64,000 bases of DNA from CAYUPI01 sp964446585 (GCA_964446585.1 CAYUPI010000015.1:53627-117626), one strand, 5' to 3'; positions 40,101 to 48,981 are shown, counted from the first letter of the stretch. Program-made: numbers and translations. The notes: a model not told the origin generated them from the letters alone.

Positions 40101-41811
40101 GAGCGGCACGAACACTTACATCAGCAACACGGTCGTGGCCGCGGGGACGCTGCTGGTCAACGGCGCGCAATCCGCCAATCCCATTCTGCTCAACGGCGGA
40201 ACGCTCGGCGGCGTGGGTTCGGTGGGCACGATTACCTGCGGCGCCGGCGGCACGATCAATCCCGGCGCGACCACGGCCAGTCTGGTGACGGGCATTTTGT
40301 ACGCGAGCAACCTTATGCTCAACGCGGCCACCACGCTGGCCCTGGATTTGAACGGCGCCACACCCGGCAGCGAGCACGACCAACTCAATGTGGCCGGCTC
40401 GGTGAATTTGGGCGGCTGCACGTTGAGTTTCTCCGGGACGATCGGCACGAACGACGGCGGCACCGCCTTCAAGATCATCAACAACGCTGGCCCGAATCCT
40501 GTCACCGGGACATTCAACGGCTTGCCCGAAGGCGCGCTGTTCAACGTCTCCGGCCGGCAGTATCAAATCACTTATCAGGGTGGCGACAGCAACGACGTGG
40601 TGCTCACGATCACCAGTTTCATTCCGCCCAGCGGCGTGACGGAAGCCTGGACCGGCGGCGCGGGTGCGGACACGAATTGGAGCAACGGCGCCAACTGGTC
40701 GGACGAAGTGCCGCAACCGGGCGACGACCTCGTGTTCCTCGACGGCGTCGGCGGGCGCACCAACTTCAACAACCTCGCCGCCGACACCACGTTCAACTCA
40801 ATCACTTTCGGCGGCACCAACTACCTGCTCAACGGAAACCAGATTCTCCTCAACGCCGGTATCACGAACACCAACGCCGGCACGGTCACGGTCGCCCTGC
40901 CGCTGCGGTTGCAGGCCGACCAGACGTTCAGTGCCTCGCCCGGTGCTGTCAACCTGACCGGCGCGATTGATTCCAACGGCAAAACTCTGACCCTGGGTGG
41001 CGGCGGCAACACCGCCGTCGCCGGCGTGATCAGCGGCACTGGCGGCCTCACGAAGGTTGGTTCGGGCGCGTTGACGCTTTCGGCCATCAACAACTACTTC
41101 GGCCCAACCCGCGTCGAGGCGGGCGCGCTGTTTGTGAGAGGCGGCGTCGTTTCAAGCCCGATCACCATCGTCGGCGGAACGCTCGGCGGCACGGGCAACG
41201 TCGGAAGCGTCACGAACATCGCCGGCACCTTTAGTCCGGGTGCCACCCTCGGATCCCCTGGTGCGATGCTGGCGTCCGTCCTGTCACTCGGTGCAGCCTC
41301 GACGTTCGCCGTCGAGTTGAACAATGACACCGCCGGCAGCGGCTTCGATCAACTCCAGGTCGTCAACGACATTATTCTGGGCGGCAGCGCACTTCAGGTT
41401 TCGCGCAACTTTTCACCCGCGGTCGGCACTGAATTCGCCATCATCATCGGCAACAGCACCGCGCCAGTGGTGGGCACATTCGCTGGACTAACGAACGGTG
41501 CGACCTTCCCGGTTGCCGGACAACTTTTTCAGATCACCTACAACAGCCCTGGAGCGAAGGTGACTTTAACGCGCGTCGCATCTCCGCCGTTGCAGTTCAG
41601 TTCCATCACTTCCTTGACGAACGGGTTCAAACAACTCCAAGGCTCCGGCCTTTCCAACCTCACGTACACCATTCAGGCCAACAGCAACCTGGCCACCACC
41701 AACTGGCTCAGCATCGGCACCGCCTCGGCCAACGGCAGTGGCGTGTTCTCCTTCACCGACACCAGCGCGCCGTCCTTCCCGATCCGCTTCTACCGCGTGC
41801 TCTCGCCATGA
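37117..41811 (+). CDS. Giant secreted autotransporter-associated beta-strand repeat protein, three modules
   Basis: About 1564 residues. The ATG overlapping the previous stop (ATGA) suggests coupled translation; an ATG at 37156 would give a shorter, cleaner signal peptide (MNVKICLIGLLSALSVLPPA). Three modules open with KQWDGSANGNWSGSANW, RTWDGGGTNNFWSNATNW and EAWTGGAGADTNWSNGANW, and each closes with a DQL..., FxIIxx and LPEGA/LTNGA block. Repeats such as GDLTKDGPGTLRLAGTNDNTYSG and GSGSLTKTGDGTLALSG indicate a beta-helix. The tail (FSFTDTSAPSFPIRFYRVLSP) is nearly identical, in DNA as well, to that of the preceding gene. It is probably exported together with it as a surface layer, matrix or adhesin component (inference). 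Confidence 0.92.
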   Translation: MMLCKTVSKQTLVMNVKICLIGLLSALSVLPPAARASVKQWDGSANGNWSGSANWTNNAVPVDGDDLVFPIGASNPTSTNNIANLHLNSITFSGSGYVLHGNAVTLTNGITSSVFSGNNTISFVVTNGAAQTNNCVRSAASLTFSNSIFLGIGQTFTITGAGDTFMHGVVSGASDLIKSGAGALTLSGANTYSGFTSLNAGVITVQNSSGLGSASTETDIAAGTTLQLQGNLTIAETFYLAGTLRNQSGSNLLTGHVTLSSPLSVLVETNSLLTFSNVLSGGDLTKDGPGTLRLAGTNDNTYSGSTIVNGGTLELSKSSGVMAVLGHLQVGNGTDPATVRCLANEQFANTATVSVTNAGTLDLNNQSGVIAGLSVVAGTVDMRATGLLRLDGDLTVSPSSLSKATITGGQLMFVGADHDITTAADTPSPDAEISSRISGAPNLTKLGLGELSLTSSNDFSGEMDVRAGTLTLANSFALGQINSGTLVINGAVLKLQNNIVVTNEGLTLFGGSLVSSGTNTWGGPVTLATNYTVFVATNDLLIVSGPIDGSGSLTKTGDGTLALSGGADNTYSGQTTVNQGTLVLNKTSPHRAIPGALVVGDNVGGTDTDVVRCDTSGQIDLDAVVTVNSSGELVLNGNVAEVVDALTGVGHVALLGSSANLHVGETALSTSSEFDGLITGTGGITKDGSGTFLLTANNTYSGQTFVDRGLLLVNGSQPASALSFLASGLGTLGGTGTVGIVSGAGTIAPGDSPGILNCSNVSLAPVGGLSVELNGTNAGVDYDQLNVAGSVDLGGCALNVALGFTPAVSNKFLIIANDGTDAIINTFAGLPEGASFLVNNTRFAVSYTNGTGNDVVLTVIPFVTGITRTWDGGGTNNFWSNATNWAGDVAAGPGDNLLFPAGQGRLTVTNDVAAATIFNAITFSGSNYVVHGNALTLYAGLTNNSAPLRTNTVNCPLTLASNQTFSVSNNTTLKVAGNISGSSGLTKTGGGTLVLSGTNTYISNTVVAAGTLLVNGAQSANPILLNGGTLGGVGSVGTITCGAGGTINPGATTASLVTGILYASNLMLNAATTLALDLNGATPGSEHDQLNVAGSVNLGGCTLSFSGTIGTNDGGTAFKIINNAGPNPVTGTFNGLPEGALFNVSGRQYQITYQGGDSNDVVLTITSFIPPSGVTEAWTGGAGADTNWSNGANWSDEVPQPGDDLVFLDGVGGRTNFNNLAADTTFNSITFGGTNYLLNGNQILLNAGITNTNAGTVTVALPLRLQADQTFSASPGAVNLTGAIDSNGKTLTLGGGGNTAVAGVISGTGGLTKVGSGALTLSAINNYFGPTRVEAGALFVRGGVVSSPITIVGGTLGGTGNVGSVTNIAGTFSPGATLGSPGAMLASVLSLGAASTFAVELNNDTAGSGFDQLQVVNDIILGGSALQVSRNFSPAVGTEFAIIIGNSTAPVVGTFAGLTNGATFPVAGQLFQITYNSPGAKVTLTRVASPPLQFSSITSLTNGFKQLQGSGLSNLTYTIQANSNLATTNWLSIGTASANGSGVFSFTDTSAPSFPIRFYRVLSP

Positions 41812-41900
41812 ACCGGCATGTTATCCAAATCGTCATGAAACGCCTTCAAGTCGCCAATTGAGTTCACAAAATGTTCGTACTAATTGCACCCTCCACTCAC

Positions 41901-43931
41901 ATGAAAACCACCTCGTATCCAGTCCTCCTCTGCGCCACTTTTCTCCCGTTGAGCTTGCTGACCAGTTCAGGTCAAGGGTTTATCGGCACCAATTCGCCTG
42001 TCAATGCGCAGGAGAACACGCCGCTCATCATCAATATCCCAACGTTTATTATTTGCACGAACACAGCCGGTCCCGCCAAAGTGAATATCAATGCCAGCCC
42101 GGCGCACGGGACCCTCATCATTACTAACCTGGCTTCGATTTCCCCAACGGTCACTTACATCCCCAATCTCAATTTCGTCGGAACCGATTCCTTCATTCGG
42201 ACAGTGAGCGCGGATGGTTGCGCCGATAACCCGGCAGTCCAACCGATCCTCGTCAATGCCGGGGTGTCCAACATCCCGCCTCCGCCTCCCCTTTCCAGCA
42301 ATCCCACAATTAGTACGCCGGCAAATTCCCCAGTGACGATCCCCATCTCCACCGCGATGCTGTGCACTAATAGCCCGGCAGGACCACCCGTCATCAACAT
42401 CACTACTGGCCCCGCTCACGGCAGTCTTATCACCACCAATCTCACTTCAGATTTTCCTTCCTTCACCTACGTCCCCAACCTGAATTTCGTCGGCTCCGAT
42501 TCGATGAGCTGGTTCGTCAGCGCCAGCAACTGCTCCCCGAATAGCGCGACTCAGCCCATCACCGTATTTACCAATCCGCCCCCTCCGCCCCTGACCAATT
42601 CAGCCGTCACAACAGAGTTCAATACTCCCATCACGCTCACAATTCCGACGCTGCTGCTTTGCAGCAACACAGCCGGTCCTTCCACAGTGACGATTAGCGC
42701 CAATCCAACCCACGGCACGTTGCTCACCACTAATCTCTCGGCCAATCCACCGACGGTCACTTACGTGCCCAATCTCGATTTCATCGGAAGCGATTCTTTC
42801 ATGTGGACCGTCAGCGCCAACAATTGCGGCGACAACCGCACCGTCCAACCAATCATCGTCAATCCGCCGCGAATCAATCATCCGCCCACGGCGCAAAACC
42901 TCTCGGTGCTGGTTGCCGCAAACCGTTCCGTGGCCATCACTTTATTGGGTTCAGATGCGGACGGCGACACGCTGACTCCGACTGTTGGTTTTCCGAGCCA
43001 CGGAACGTTGACCATAGGACTGGGCTCGAGCGTCGTGACTTATACCCCTGCAACCAACTTCATCGGTTCGGACAGTTTCACCTACTCGATCAGCGATGGA
43101 CACACCAACTCAAACCTCGCCACGGTGAGCATTACCGTTAAGAACGGCATGATTATCAGCGGCACCACGGTTAGGGAAGGTAACAGCGGCACCACCAACG
43201 CCATTTTCATGGTTAGCCTGACCGCACCGCCCACCGTGTTAATCACCGTGAATTATCACACAACGAACGGCACGGCGACCGCCGGGTCCGATTACGCCTC
43301 AGTCACCGGCGTGCTCGGCTTTTCCGCTGGCCCCGCGAATATCCCGAAATCGATCATCGTGCCGGTATTTGGGGACAGGCTAATCGAGCCGAATGAGACC
43401 TTTAGTGTCGAACTAAGCCCGCCCACTAATGCCATCCTGCTTACTAACTCCGCTACTTGCACGATTCTTGACGACGACCTGCGCATTGGTGAGGGCCAAC
43501 TCACGCCCGCTTTGACAGCAGTCGGTGTGGGTGAACGATTGGAGTACGACCTGAGCTGGACGTATCCCGGGCACTGGCGTTTGCTCGATACGATTGATTT
43601 ACTCATTGTGGATGATCAGGGTGCCGTTCTCGCCGTGCGTTGGAAAGAGCCGGAGAATACCTTCAGTCTCTACAATCCGCACAGCGACAGCTTCGTGCGC
43701 ACTGCCGTTGCGGGAAGTCCGGCCCGCTTCGAGACCGACGCCGCCACCCTTTATCTGGAACAAAGCAGCAGCCAGGGCAGTGGCCCCACCGGCTCGCTCG
43801 TCACCATTCACTACAGCCTGAGTTTCAAACACCAGGCGGCGGGACGTCTCTTCAGCGTCGAAGCCTTTGTCACCGACGATTTTGGCAATCAGCAAGGGTT
43901 CGACCAGTTGGGCGCGCTGACGGTGCAATAG
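41901..43931 (+). CDS. Secreted Ig/cadherin-like repeat protein with Calx-beta domain
   Basis: About 676 residues with a signal peptide (MKTTSYPVLLCATFLPLSLLTSSGQG). Three near-identical ~100-residue repeats follow (PAHGTLIITNL...TVTYIPNLNFVGTDSF, GPAHGSLITTNL...FTYVPNLNFVGSDS, PTHGTLLTTNL...TVTYVPNLDFIGSDSF), separated by Pro-rich linkers. Next come a tandem-95/cadherin-like repeat (HPPTAQNLSVLVAANRSVAI, SDADGDTL, FIGSDSFTYSISDGH) and a Calx-beta domain (VREGNSGTTNAIFMVSLT, NGTATAGSDYASVTGVL, DRLIEPNETFSVEL). The last ~150 residues (EYDLSWTYPGHWRLLDTID...) form an extra beta domain. Calcium binding and adhesion are plausible from the families. It follows the three beta-strand repeat genes on the same strand after 89 bases. 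Confidence 0.9.
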   Translation: MKTTSYPVLLCATFLPLSLLTSSGQGFIGTNSPVNAQENTPLIINIPTFIICTNTAGPAKVNINASPAHGTLIITNLASISPTVTYIPNLNFVGTDSFIRTVSADGCADNPAVQPILVNAGVSNIPPPPPLSSNPTISTPANSPVTIPISTAMLCTNSPAGPPVINITTGPAHGSLITTNLTSDFPSFTYVPNLNFVGSDSMSWFVSASNCSPNSATQPITVFTNPPPPPLTNSAVTTEFNTPITLTIPTLLLCSNTAGPSTVTISANPTHGTLLTTNLSANPPTVTYVPNLDFIGSDSFMWTVSANNCGDNRTVQPIIVNPPRINHPPTAQNLSVLVAANRSVAITLLGSDADGDTLTPTVGFPSHGTLTIGLGSSVVTYTPATNFIGSDSFTYSISDGHTNSNLATVSITVKNGMIISGTTVREGNSGTTNAIFMVSLTAPPTVLITVNYHTTNGTATAGSDYASVTGVLGFSAGPANIPKSIIVPVFGDRLIEPNETFSVELSPPTNAILLTNSATCTILDDDLRIGEGQLTPALTAVGVGERLEYDLSWTYPGHWRLLDTIDLLIVDDQGAVLAVRWKEPENTFSLYNPHSDSFVRTAVAGSPARFETDAATLYLEQSSSQGSGPTGSLVTIHYSLSFKHQAAGRLFSVEAFVTDDFGNQQGFDQLGALTVQ

Positions 43932-44152
43932 CTCAGATGCCGCCCTTTTCCCTATCGCCATGAGTTCAACCGCTTGCCACGCCCTCACCGACGCGACGAG
44001 CGGAACACAAAAATCGTGTCGCTTGCGGTTTACCTGAATAATCTCCACCGCGACCGATGGAAGGTCCTCCATTCTGATCTCGCTGCAAACGGGCGCGACC
44101 TCCGCACCGGTCATCTTCAACAGCAGCACCCTGCGGGCAATGCATGACGGCT

Positions 44153-44944
44153 TCAAGAACCGAATCCCGCAATTTGCCGCTCCAGCAGCGCCCAGACCTC
44201 ATCGAGTTTGGCGACCTTGCCAATCCTTAGGCCCAGCGTTTTGCAGCGTTCCAGGCAGTCCTCCAAATCCTGGCGTGTTGGTTGCAAAGGTCTCAAACTT
44301 TTTACCAGTGAAGGCAGTACGCGGGCCCGGAAGTACCTCTTTGGCCCCAGGTGCATTTGGACAAAAGTGTAAATAGTGCCAATCCCGGCAAGTATGGCCG
44401 CGCCGATCAGAATTCGATCCTGAGCTGGTCCTCGGAAAGCCATCGCGCCAAAGAACAGTCCGCCGCCAAGCAGTATCGTGCCGAGGCAGCCGAGTCCTGA
44501 TTGCTTGTCCATTTTTGTGGATTCGGCGAACCGCTCTTCCACCATCGGATTCAACAGGGCAAATGGCTCCATCAGAAACTCCTTGTACTGCTCCGCGGTC
44601 AGGGCCGAGCGGGTCCGCTTGATCCGCTGTTCCAGTTCCAGGCGCTGCGCGAGTGCTTCTCGCAGGCGGGGAAAAGTGCGCTGAATCAGCGTTTCCAGGT
44701 CGGTTCGCGGGTCCTTTTCGGCCGTCGTGAATTGAGTTGGCTCGACTTTCAACGCCACGCCGCACGTGTCGCAGCGGATAATGTAACCCGCCAGTTTGCC
44801 TTGGCCGAAGGAGACGTAGTAAATGTGGTCAGCCAGGCCAACTCGGATAAGCGTAAACGCGCGAATCTCGCGGCAGATGGGACAAAAGTCGGCCACCATC
44901 CCCTGTTTTCGTTCAATCCGCTTCTTTCCCCAGATGATGAACAT
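44153..44944 (-). CDS. Membrane protein with N-terminal zinc ribbon, function unknown
   Basis: About 263 residues. The N-terminus has FIIWGKK then two Cys pairs (C21PIC24 and C58DTC61), a zinc-ribbon arrangement. A helical, charged region follows (about 75-150). Two adjacent membrane helices (GLGCLGTILLGGGLFFGAMAF and ILIGAAILAGIGTIYTFVQM) sit near 160-205. A helical C-terminus (KVAKLDEVWALLERQIAGFG) closes it. This architecture is seen in uncharacterised proteins of the group; no function can be assigned. The MFIIWG start was chosen because similar proteins begin there; a longer open frame reaches further upstream. Confidence 0.72.
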   Translation of the reverse strand: MFIIWGKKRIERKQGMVADFCPICREIRAFTLIRVGLADHIYYVSFGQGKLAGYIIRCDTCGVALKVEPTQFTTAEKDPRTDLETLIQRTFPRLREALAQRLELEQRIKRTRSALTAEQYKEFLMEPFALLNPMVEERFAESTKMDKQSGLGCLGTILLGGGLFFGAMAFRGPAQDRILIGAAILAGIGTIYTFVQMHLGPKRYFRARVLPSLVKSLRPLQPTRQDLEDCLERCKTLGLRIGKVAKLDEVWALLERQIAGFGS

Positions 44945-45237
44945 TCGAAAGACTAACAAGGATTGCCCGCCGCAGCCAAGACTGCTCAGGCACAAAAGTC
45001 CGTTCCAAATCCGTATCCATGAAGCAGGCAACCACGAATCGACACGAATCAACACTAATTTCCTCGGCTGCCTGCCCAAACAGCCCGCGGGGGGCGGTCA
45101 GCATTTAGGTAGCGGTCCCAATTCTACCAAGAGCACCTCTCTTTTCTCCGTTCCATTAGTGTTTATTGGTCCCGCCTCGCGCGCCTCGCGAGATTAGTGG
45201 TTCAGGATCGTTCCTCATACGACCACCCTTTCCCCGT
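44945..45237. other. Non-coding gap
   Basis: About 290 bases between two minus-strand genes. It holds a stretch typical of decayed intergenic sequence (CACGAATCGACACGAATC and a GTGTTTATTGG segment) and no convincing gene or terminator. Confidence 0.4.
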
Positions 45238-46539
45238 TCACCGTCCCTTCTCCAGTGACGCGCAGACGATTTCCGACTCGCTGCGGGCGAACACATGGCG
45301 ATTGGCGAAAGCCGGCGGCGCATAAACAAATTTTGCCCCGTTGAACGGCCAGGTAGGATTGATCAAGTGAGCTCGACTGATTTCGCTATAGCCTTCCGGG
45401 GACAACTGAGCGCGAATCAGATTGCCCTCATCCGTAAATAGAAAAAATCCGCCACCCTGAGGCGCGATATGGATGCTCGCGCCGTTTCTTTGTGCGGTCA
45501 CACTGTTCGTGGTCCAAACCTCCCGGCCCGTGGCCGCTTCCAGGCAGACGAGCGGGCCGCCGGTCCTGGCGCTATAAATGTAATCCCCTTGCCACATGGC
45601 GGTCGAAGTGTTGCTCAGCAGCCGTTTGGAGCCCACGCGATTTTCCGGCCAAAGGAAACGCGCGGTGGGAGGGTCGCCGCTCAATTCCAACATGCACCCG
45701 CTTACCAACAATCGGTTCCCCTGCAACACCGGCGTAGGCACCGAATCATTATTGCTCGTGGACATCAGCTCGCGCCAATAAATGTGCCCGGTTGCCGGAT
45801 CCAGGCACGCGATGGAATTATCGCTCCAGACTATCAATTGCCGTTTGCCCGCCAGGGTAATGATAATCGGCGTGCTGCTGGAGACATGGTCGTCGAGCGC
45901 TCGCCATACTTCTTTGCCAGTCTGTTTATCCAAGGCCATGACCGATGCACCGGGCTTCGCCCCAGTGAAAACCACGAGCAGCGAGCCCTCGATCAAAGGC
46001 GAAGGCCGGCAGGACATCTCGGCTACCTCATATTCATGCCCGATGTGTTTCTCCCAGATAACGGTCCCTTTTTTCACGTCCAGGCAGTGCACGTGACCAT
46101 AAGCTCCAACGACGTAAATCCGGTCGTTCTCAACGATTGGAGTCGCGGTTGGGCCGGCGCCGCGCTCGGGCACAAAAGTCCATTCCAGGTAATTCTCTTT
46201 GTAGGGATAAACCCAAAGAATTTTGCCCGTCTTTTCGTCGAAGCAATGCACGCGCTCGCGCGGTGATGGCTTTACCAGTTCTACATCCGATACAAGGACC
46301 CGGCCTTTGGACACGACGGGACTGGAGAACCCGCCGCCGACGGGATGCCGCCAGCAGATTTTCAAGCCGTTGCGGGGAAATGTTTCGAGGATTCCAGTCT
46401 CGTCCCAAGTTCCGTCGCGATTCGGCCCGCGGAACTGAGGCCAGTCTGTGGCCGTCACGCCAGTGGCCGCCAGATGGAGGGCCAACGCCGCCGCAACGAT
46501 GCTGCGCGCATGGGGAATTACAAAACGGGTTTGTGACAT
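45238..46539 (-). CDS. Exported PQQ-like beta-propeller protein (BamB/quinoprotein type)
   Basis: A 433-residue exported propeller with signal sequence (IVAAALALHLAATGVTA). DWPQFRGPNRDGTWDETG is the standard opening of Verrucomicrobia/Planctomycetes PQQ-binding-like proteins. Tryptophan-docking repeats follow (DEKTGKILWVYPYKENY, DVKKGTVIWEKHIGHEY, DKQTGKEVWRALDDHVSSSTP, DPATGHIYWRELMS, EAATGREVWTTNS). Such proteins are usually periplasmic or outer-membrane-linked, and PQQ binding has not been shown for most. It lies 27 bases downstream of the PQQ-dehydrogenase-like gene on the same strand, so the two are probably co-transcribed. Confidence 0.88.
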   Translation of the reverse strand: MSQTRFVIPHARSIVAAALALHLAATGVTATDWPQFRGPNRDGTWDETGILETFPRNGLKICWRHPVGGGFSSPVVSKGRVLVSDVELVKPSPRERVHCFDEKTGKILWVYPYKENYLEWTFVPERGAGPTATPIVENDRIYVVGAYGHVHCLDVKKGTVIWEKHIGHEYEVAEMSCRPSPLIEGSLLVVFTGAKPGASVMALDKQTGKEVWRALDDHVSSSTPIIITLAGKRQLIVWSDNSIACLDPATGHIYWRELMSTSNNDSVPTPVLQGNRLLVSGCMLELSGDPPTARFLWPENRVGSKRLLSNTSTAMWQGDYIYSARTGGPLVCLEAATGREVWTTNSVTAQRNGASIHIAPQGGGFFLFTDEGNLIRAQLSPEGYSEISRAHLINPTWPFNGAKFVYAPPAFANRHVFARSESEIVCASLEKGR

Positions 46540-46566
46540 GTTCGGCGACGGCTTACGATTTCCTGC

Positions 46567-48552
46567 TCAGGGCAGAGCGAAGGCCACCAGTGCATCGCTT
46601 TGCGGCTCTTCCCGCACTTTCGCGTGGCCGCCTGCTGCGATCACGAGAAACTGTTTGCCCCCATTGTGAGCCTGGTAGGTCATCGGCGTGGCGCCACCGC
46701 TGGTGGGCAGTTGGGTTTTCCAAAGCTCCTTTCCGGTCTCAACATCAAATGCGCGAATGAACGGGTCGAGAGTACCGGCGACAAAGATTAATCGCCCGGC
46801 AGTAACGATGGGACCGCCAAGGCTCACCGAACCTTGCGGAATCGTGCCTTGCGTATTGCCCAGGACTCCCATGGAACCGAGCGGCACTTGCCAGCGGATT
46901 TTGCTTTCGACCAAGTCCACGGCTGTCAGCATGCCCCAGGGAGGCATCGAGCAAGGAAGGCCGGAAGGGGCTTGAAGGAAATTGCGAAACAAGCCATAGG
47001 GTGTTCCGGCCTGAGCGGCATACTCGCCCTTTTCGGTTCGTCCCTGGTAATTTTCGAATTCGGCGCGCGGGATCAGCCGAACTTTCGCGGGCAGATTGTT
47101 GACGTTGGCAATCAGCAGATGGCTCGTCGGGTCGAACGCGAATCCACTCCAGTTCATGCCGCCAACGTTGCCGGGGATGACGAGCGTGCCCTGCAAAGTG
47201 GGTGGAGTGAATACGCCTTCGTTCCGCAGCTCCCGGAGTCGTTTGAGACAGGAATTGCGTTCCGTCTCGTTGATGCCCCAGGCGCGCTCCGGTGAAAGCG
47301 TCTGCGGAACCAGTGGCGGCGGGGCGACCGGAAACGGCTGGGTCGGTGAAGTGATCTCGCCCGGAACGTCGCTCTGCGGCACGGGACGCTCTTCCACCGG
47401 GAAAACCGGCGCGCCCGTGTCGCGATTCAGAACGTAAAGAAAACCCGTCTTGTTGCCGGCAATGACGACAGGAATCTTCTGGCCGTTGCGCTCGATGGTG
47501 GCCAGCAGCGGCGGGGCGGCGGTGTCATAATCCCAAAGATCGTGATGAACCAGTTGAAAACCCCACGCCAGCTCGCCCGTCCTCGAGCGCAAGGCCACTA
47601 CCGAGTTCGCCCACTTGTCGTCCCCGGGGCGAAATCCCCCGAAATAATCGGGGCTTGGACTGCCCGTCGGAACGAAGACCAGGTGCCGTTCAGGATCAAC
47701 GGTCATGATCGACCACGCGTTGCCTGCGCCCGTGCGCCATGTTTTCGGGGAAGTCTGTGCGGCGGAGCTTTGCTGGTTGGGTGGGAGCGGTTCCCAACTC
47801 CAGCGCAACGCCCCGGAGCGCACATCGAAAGCGCGAACCACTCCGTCGGGCATATCCACGCGCGTGTTGTCGTCGATCGCCGAGCCGACCACCACCAAAT
47901 CGTCGATGACTGCCGGAGGTGAAGTCATGTGATACTGGCCCGGCGCGTAACGCGCGACCTCGCGCAGGCTCACTTCACCCCGTTTGCCGAAGTCAGAACA
48001 CGGAGTTCCGGTGGCCGCATCCAGCGCGATAAGCCGCGCGTCTAACGTGGCCTCGAAGAGACGGCGCCGTGGCGGACCACCTTTTCCGGTTTGAACGCCA
48101 GCAAACGCAGATTCCACCCATGTCGCCAGGCCGCGATTTATTAACCCATCGCCATAATCCCACTCCAGTTTGGTTTTCGGATCGTGCGCCCATCGCTGAG
48201 CGCCCGTCTCTGGGTCGAGGCAGATCACCCGGTTGAAAGGCGTTGTCAGGTAGAGCGCTCCATCGACGTAAAGCGGTGTTGTCTCGAAACCACTCCGCTT
48301 CCGCTTCCCCGTTCCATCGGAAATGTCGCCCGTGTGAAATGTCCAGGCGACCTTGAGCTTGGAGACATTCTCGCGGTTGATCTGAATCAGTGGGGAGTAT
48401 CTCATGCCGCCGGGATCGTTGCCGTAACACGGCCAATCACCACCCTGCTCAATGCCCTCGCCAGCGCTCGACAGAGCCGAGGTCGCAGTTGCCAGGCCAA
48501 GAGCGAGCAATAGCGTCGATCTGATCGATCCCTGGTTTGATAGGAGTCGCAT
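46567..48552 (-). CDS. PQQ-dependent (glucose-type) dehydrogenase
   Basis: A 661-residue quinoprotein dehydrogenase with signal peptide (STLLLALGLATATSALSSAG). It has the family opening GGDWPCYGNDPGGMRYSPLIQINRENV, blade motifs TPLYVDGALYLTTPFNRVICLDPETG and FEATLDARLIALDAATG, and VHHDLWDYDTAAPPLLA near the expected active-site region. VIPGNVGGMNWSGFAFDP and the C-terminal GGATPMTYQAHNGGKQFLVIAAGGHA also match membrane-type glucose dehydrogenases. No membrane anchor of the Gcd type or cytochrome domain is present, so it is a soluble periplasmic form. It oxidises sugars or alcohols to lactones or acids, passing electrons to the quinone pool (family knowledge). Confidence 0.9.
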   Translation of the reverse strand: MRLLSNQGSIRSTLLLALGLATATSALSSAGEGIEQGGDWPCYGNDPGGMRYSPLIQINRENVSKLKVAWTFHTGDISDGTGKRKRSGFETTPLYVDGALYLTTPFNRVICLDPETGAQRWAHDPKTKLEWDYGDGLINRGLATWVESAFAGVQTGKGGPPRRRLFEATLDARLIALDAATGTPCSDFGKRGEVSLREVARYAPGQYHMTSPPAVIDDLVVVGSAIDDNTRVDMPDGVVRAFDVRSGALRWSWEPLPPNQQSSAAQTSPKTWRTGAGNAWSIMTVDPERHLVFVPTGSPSPDYFGGFRPGDDKWANSVVALRSRTGELAWGFQLVHHDLWDYDTAAPPLLATIERNGQKIPVVIAGNKTGFLYVLNRDTGAPVFPVEERPVPQSDVPGEITSPTQPFPVAPPPLVPQTLSPERAWGINETERNSCLKRLRELRNEGVFTPPTLQGTLVIPGNVGGMNWSGFAFDPTSHLLIANVNNLPAKVRLIPRAEFENYQGRTEKGEYAAQAGTPYGLFRNFLQAPSGLPCSMPPWGMLTAVDLVESKIRWQVPLGSMGVLGNTQGTIPQGSVSLGGPIVTAGRLIFVAGTLDPFIRAFDVETGKELWKTQLPTSGGATPMTYQAHNGGKQFLVIAAGGHAKVREEPQSDALVAFALP

Positions 48553-48633
48553 ACTGGAACGAGATTCAATCGTCCACGCCTCGCTGTCAACCAGTGCCCG
48601 ACTCTGATTGACACTACGGTACTGCGAGCGACG

Positions 48634-48981
48634 TTACCGCTCGACAAACGCCTTCAGCCTGCCCAGCGCCTCGTCCCACCGGTCCGAGACGAAATCGAGA
48701 TACTCCCCAATGTCCTTGAGCGGGCGTGTATCCAACTCGAACAGGCTTTCACGGCCCGATGGCGTGCTGTGCACCAGCCCGACCTCCTCCAGCACACGGA
48801 GGTGTCGAGTCACGGCCTGGCGCGTCAGGTTCGAGCCCCCCGTCAACTGGGAGATGGAGCAGGGATGGCCCTCGGACAGCCTGGTCACCAACGACAGCCT
48901 CGTCTCCTGGCCAAGCGCGGCGAATATAGCTGCGCAAGCCTGCAGCCTGGCGGCCTGAACTCTACGACTTCTTTGCGACAT
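48634..48981 (-). CDS. ArsR-family winged-helix repressor
   Basis: About 115 residues. The winged helix-turn-helix is clear: ACAAIFAALGQETRLSLVTRLSEGHPCSISQLTGGSNLTRQAVTRHLRVLEEVGLVHSTPSGRESLFELD. The recognition helix is QAVTRHLRVLEE and the wing is STPSGRES. This is the ArsR branch that usually sits with an SRPBCC (AHSA1) gene and lacks the metal-binding CxC. Its start lies inside the 3' end of the SRPBCC gene (20-base overlap), so it is the second gene of that operon and probably autoregulates it. The palindromes upstream of the operon are its candidate sites. Confidence 0.9.
   Translation of the reverse strand: MSQRSRRVQAARLQACAAIFAALGQETRLSLVTRLSEGHPCSISQLTGGSNLTRQAVTRHLRVLEEVGLVHSTPSGRESLFELDTRPLKDIGEYLDFVSDRWDEALGRLKAFVER

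Noticed and set aside
38539..40716. 725-codon open frame on the minus strand opposite the third repeat gene
   Set aside because: It is the shadow of a long GC-rich repetitive gene; its translation is low-complexity Arg/Gly/Ala/Val-rich with no domain, while the plus strand has clear family motifs.
28319..41811. Repeated DNA here considered as a CRISPR array or simple tandem repeat
   Set aside because: Repeats are long, degenerate, in frame and protein-level; there are no regular short repeats with unique spacers.
43966..44156. Minus-strand reading with NRKRHDFCVPL, considered as a fragment of a tyrosine recombinase
   Set aside because: Too short, no catalytic R-H-R-Y residues, and it only partly lies in a gene-free gap; resemblance is too weak.
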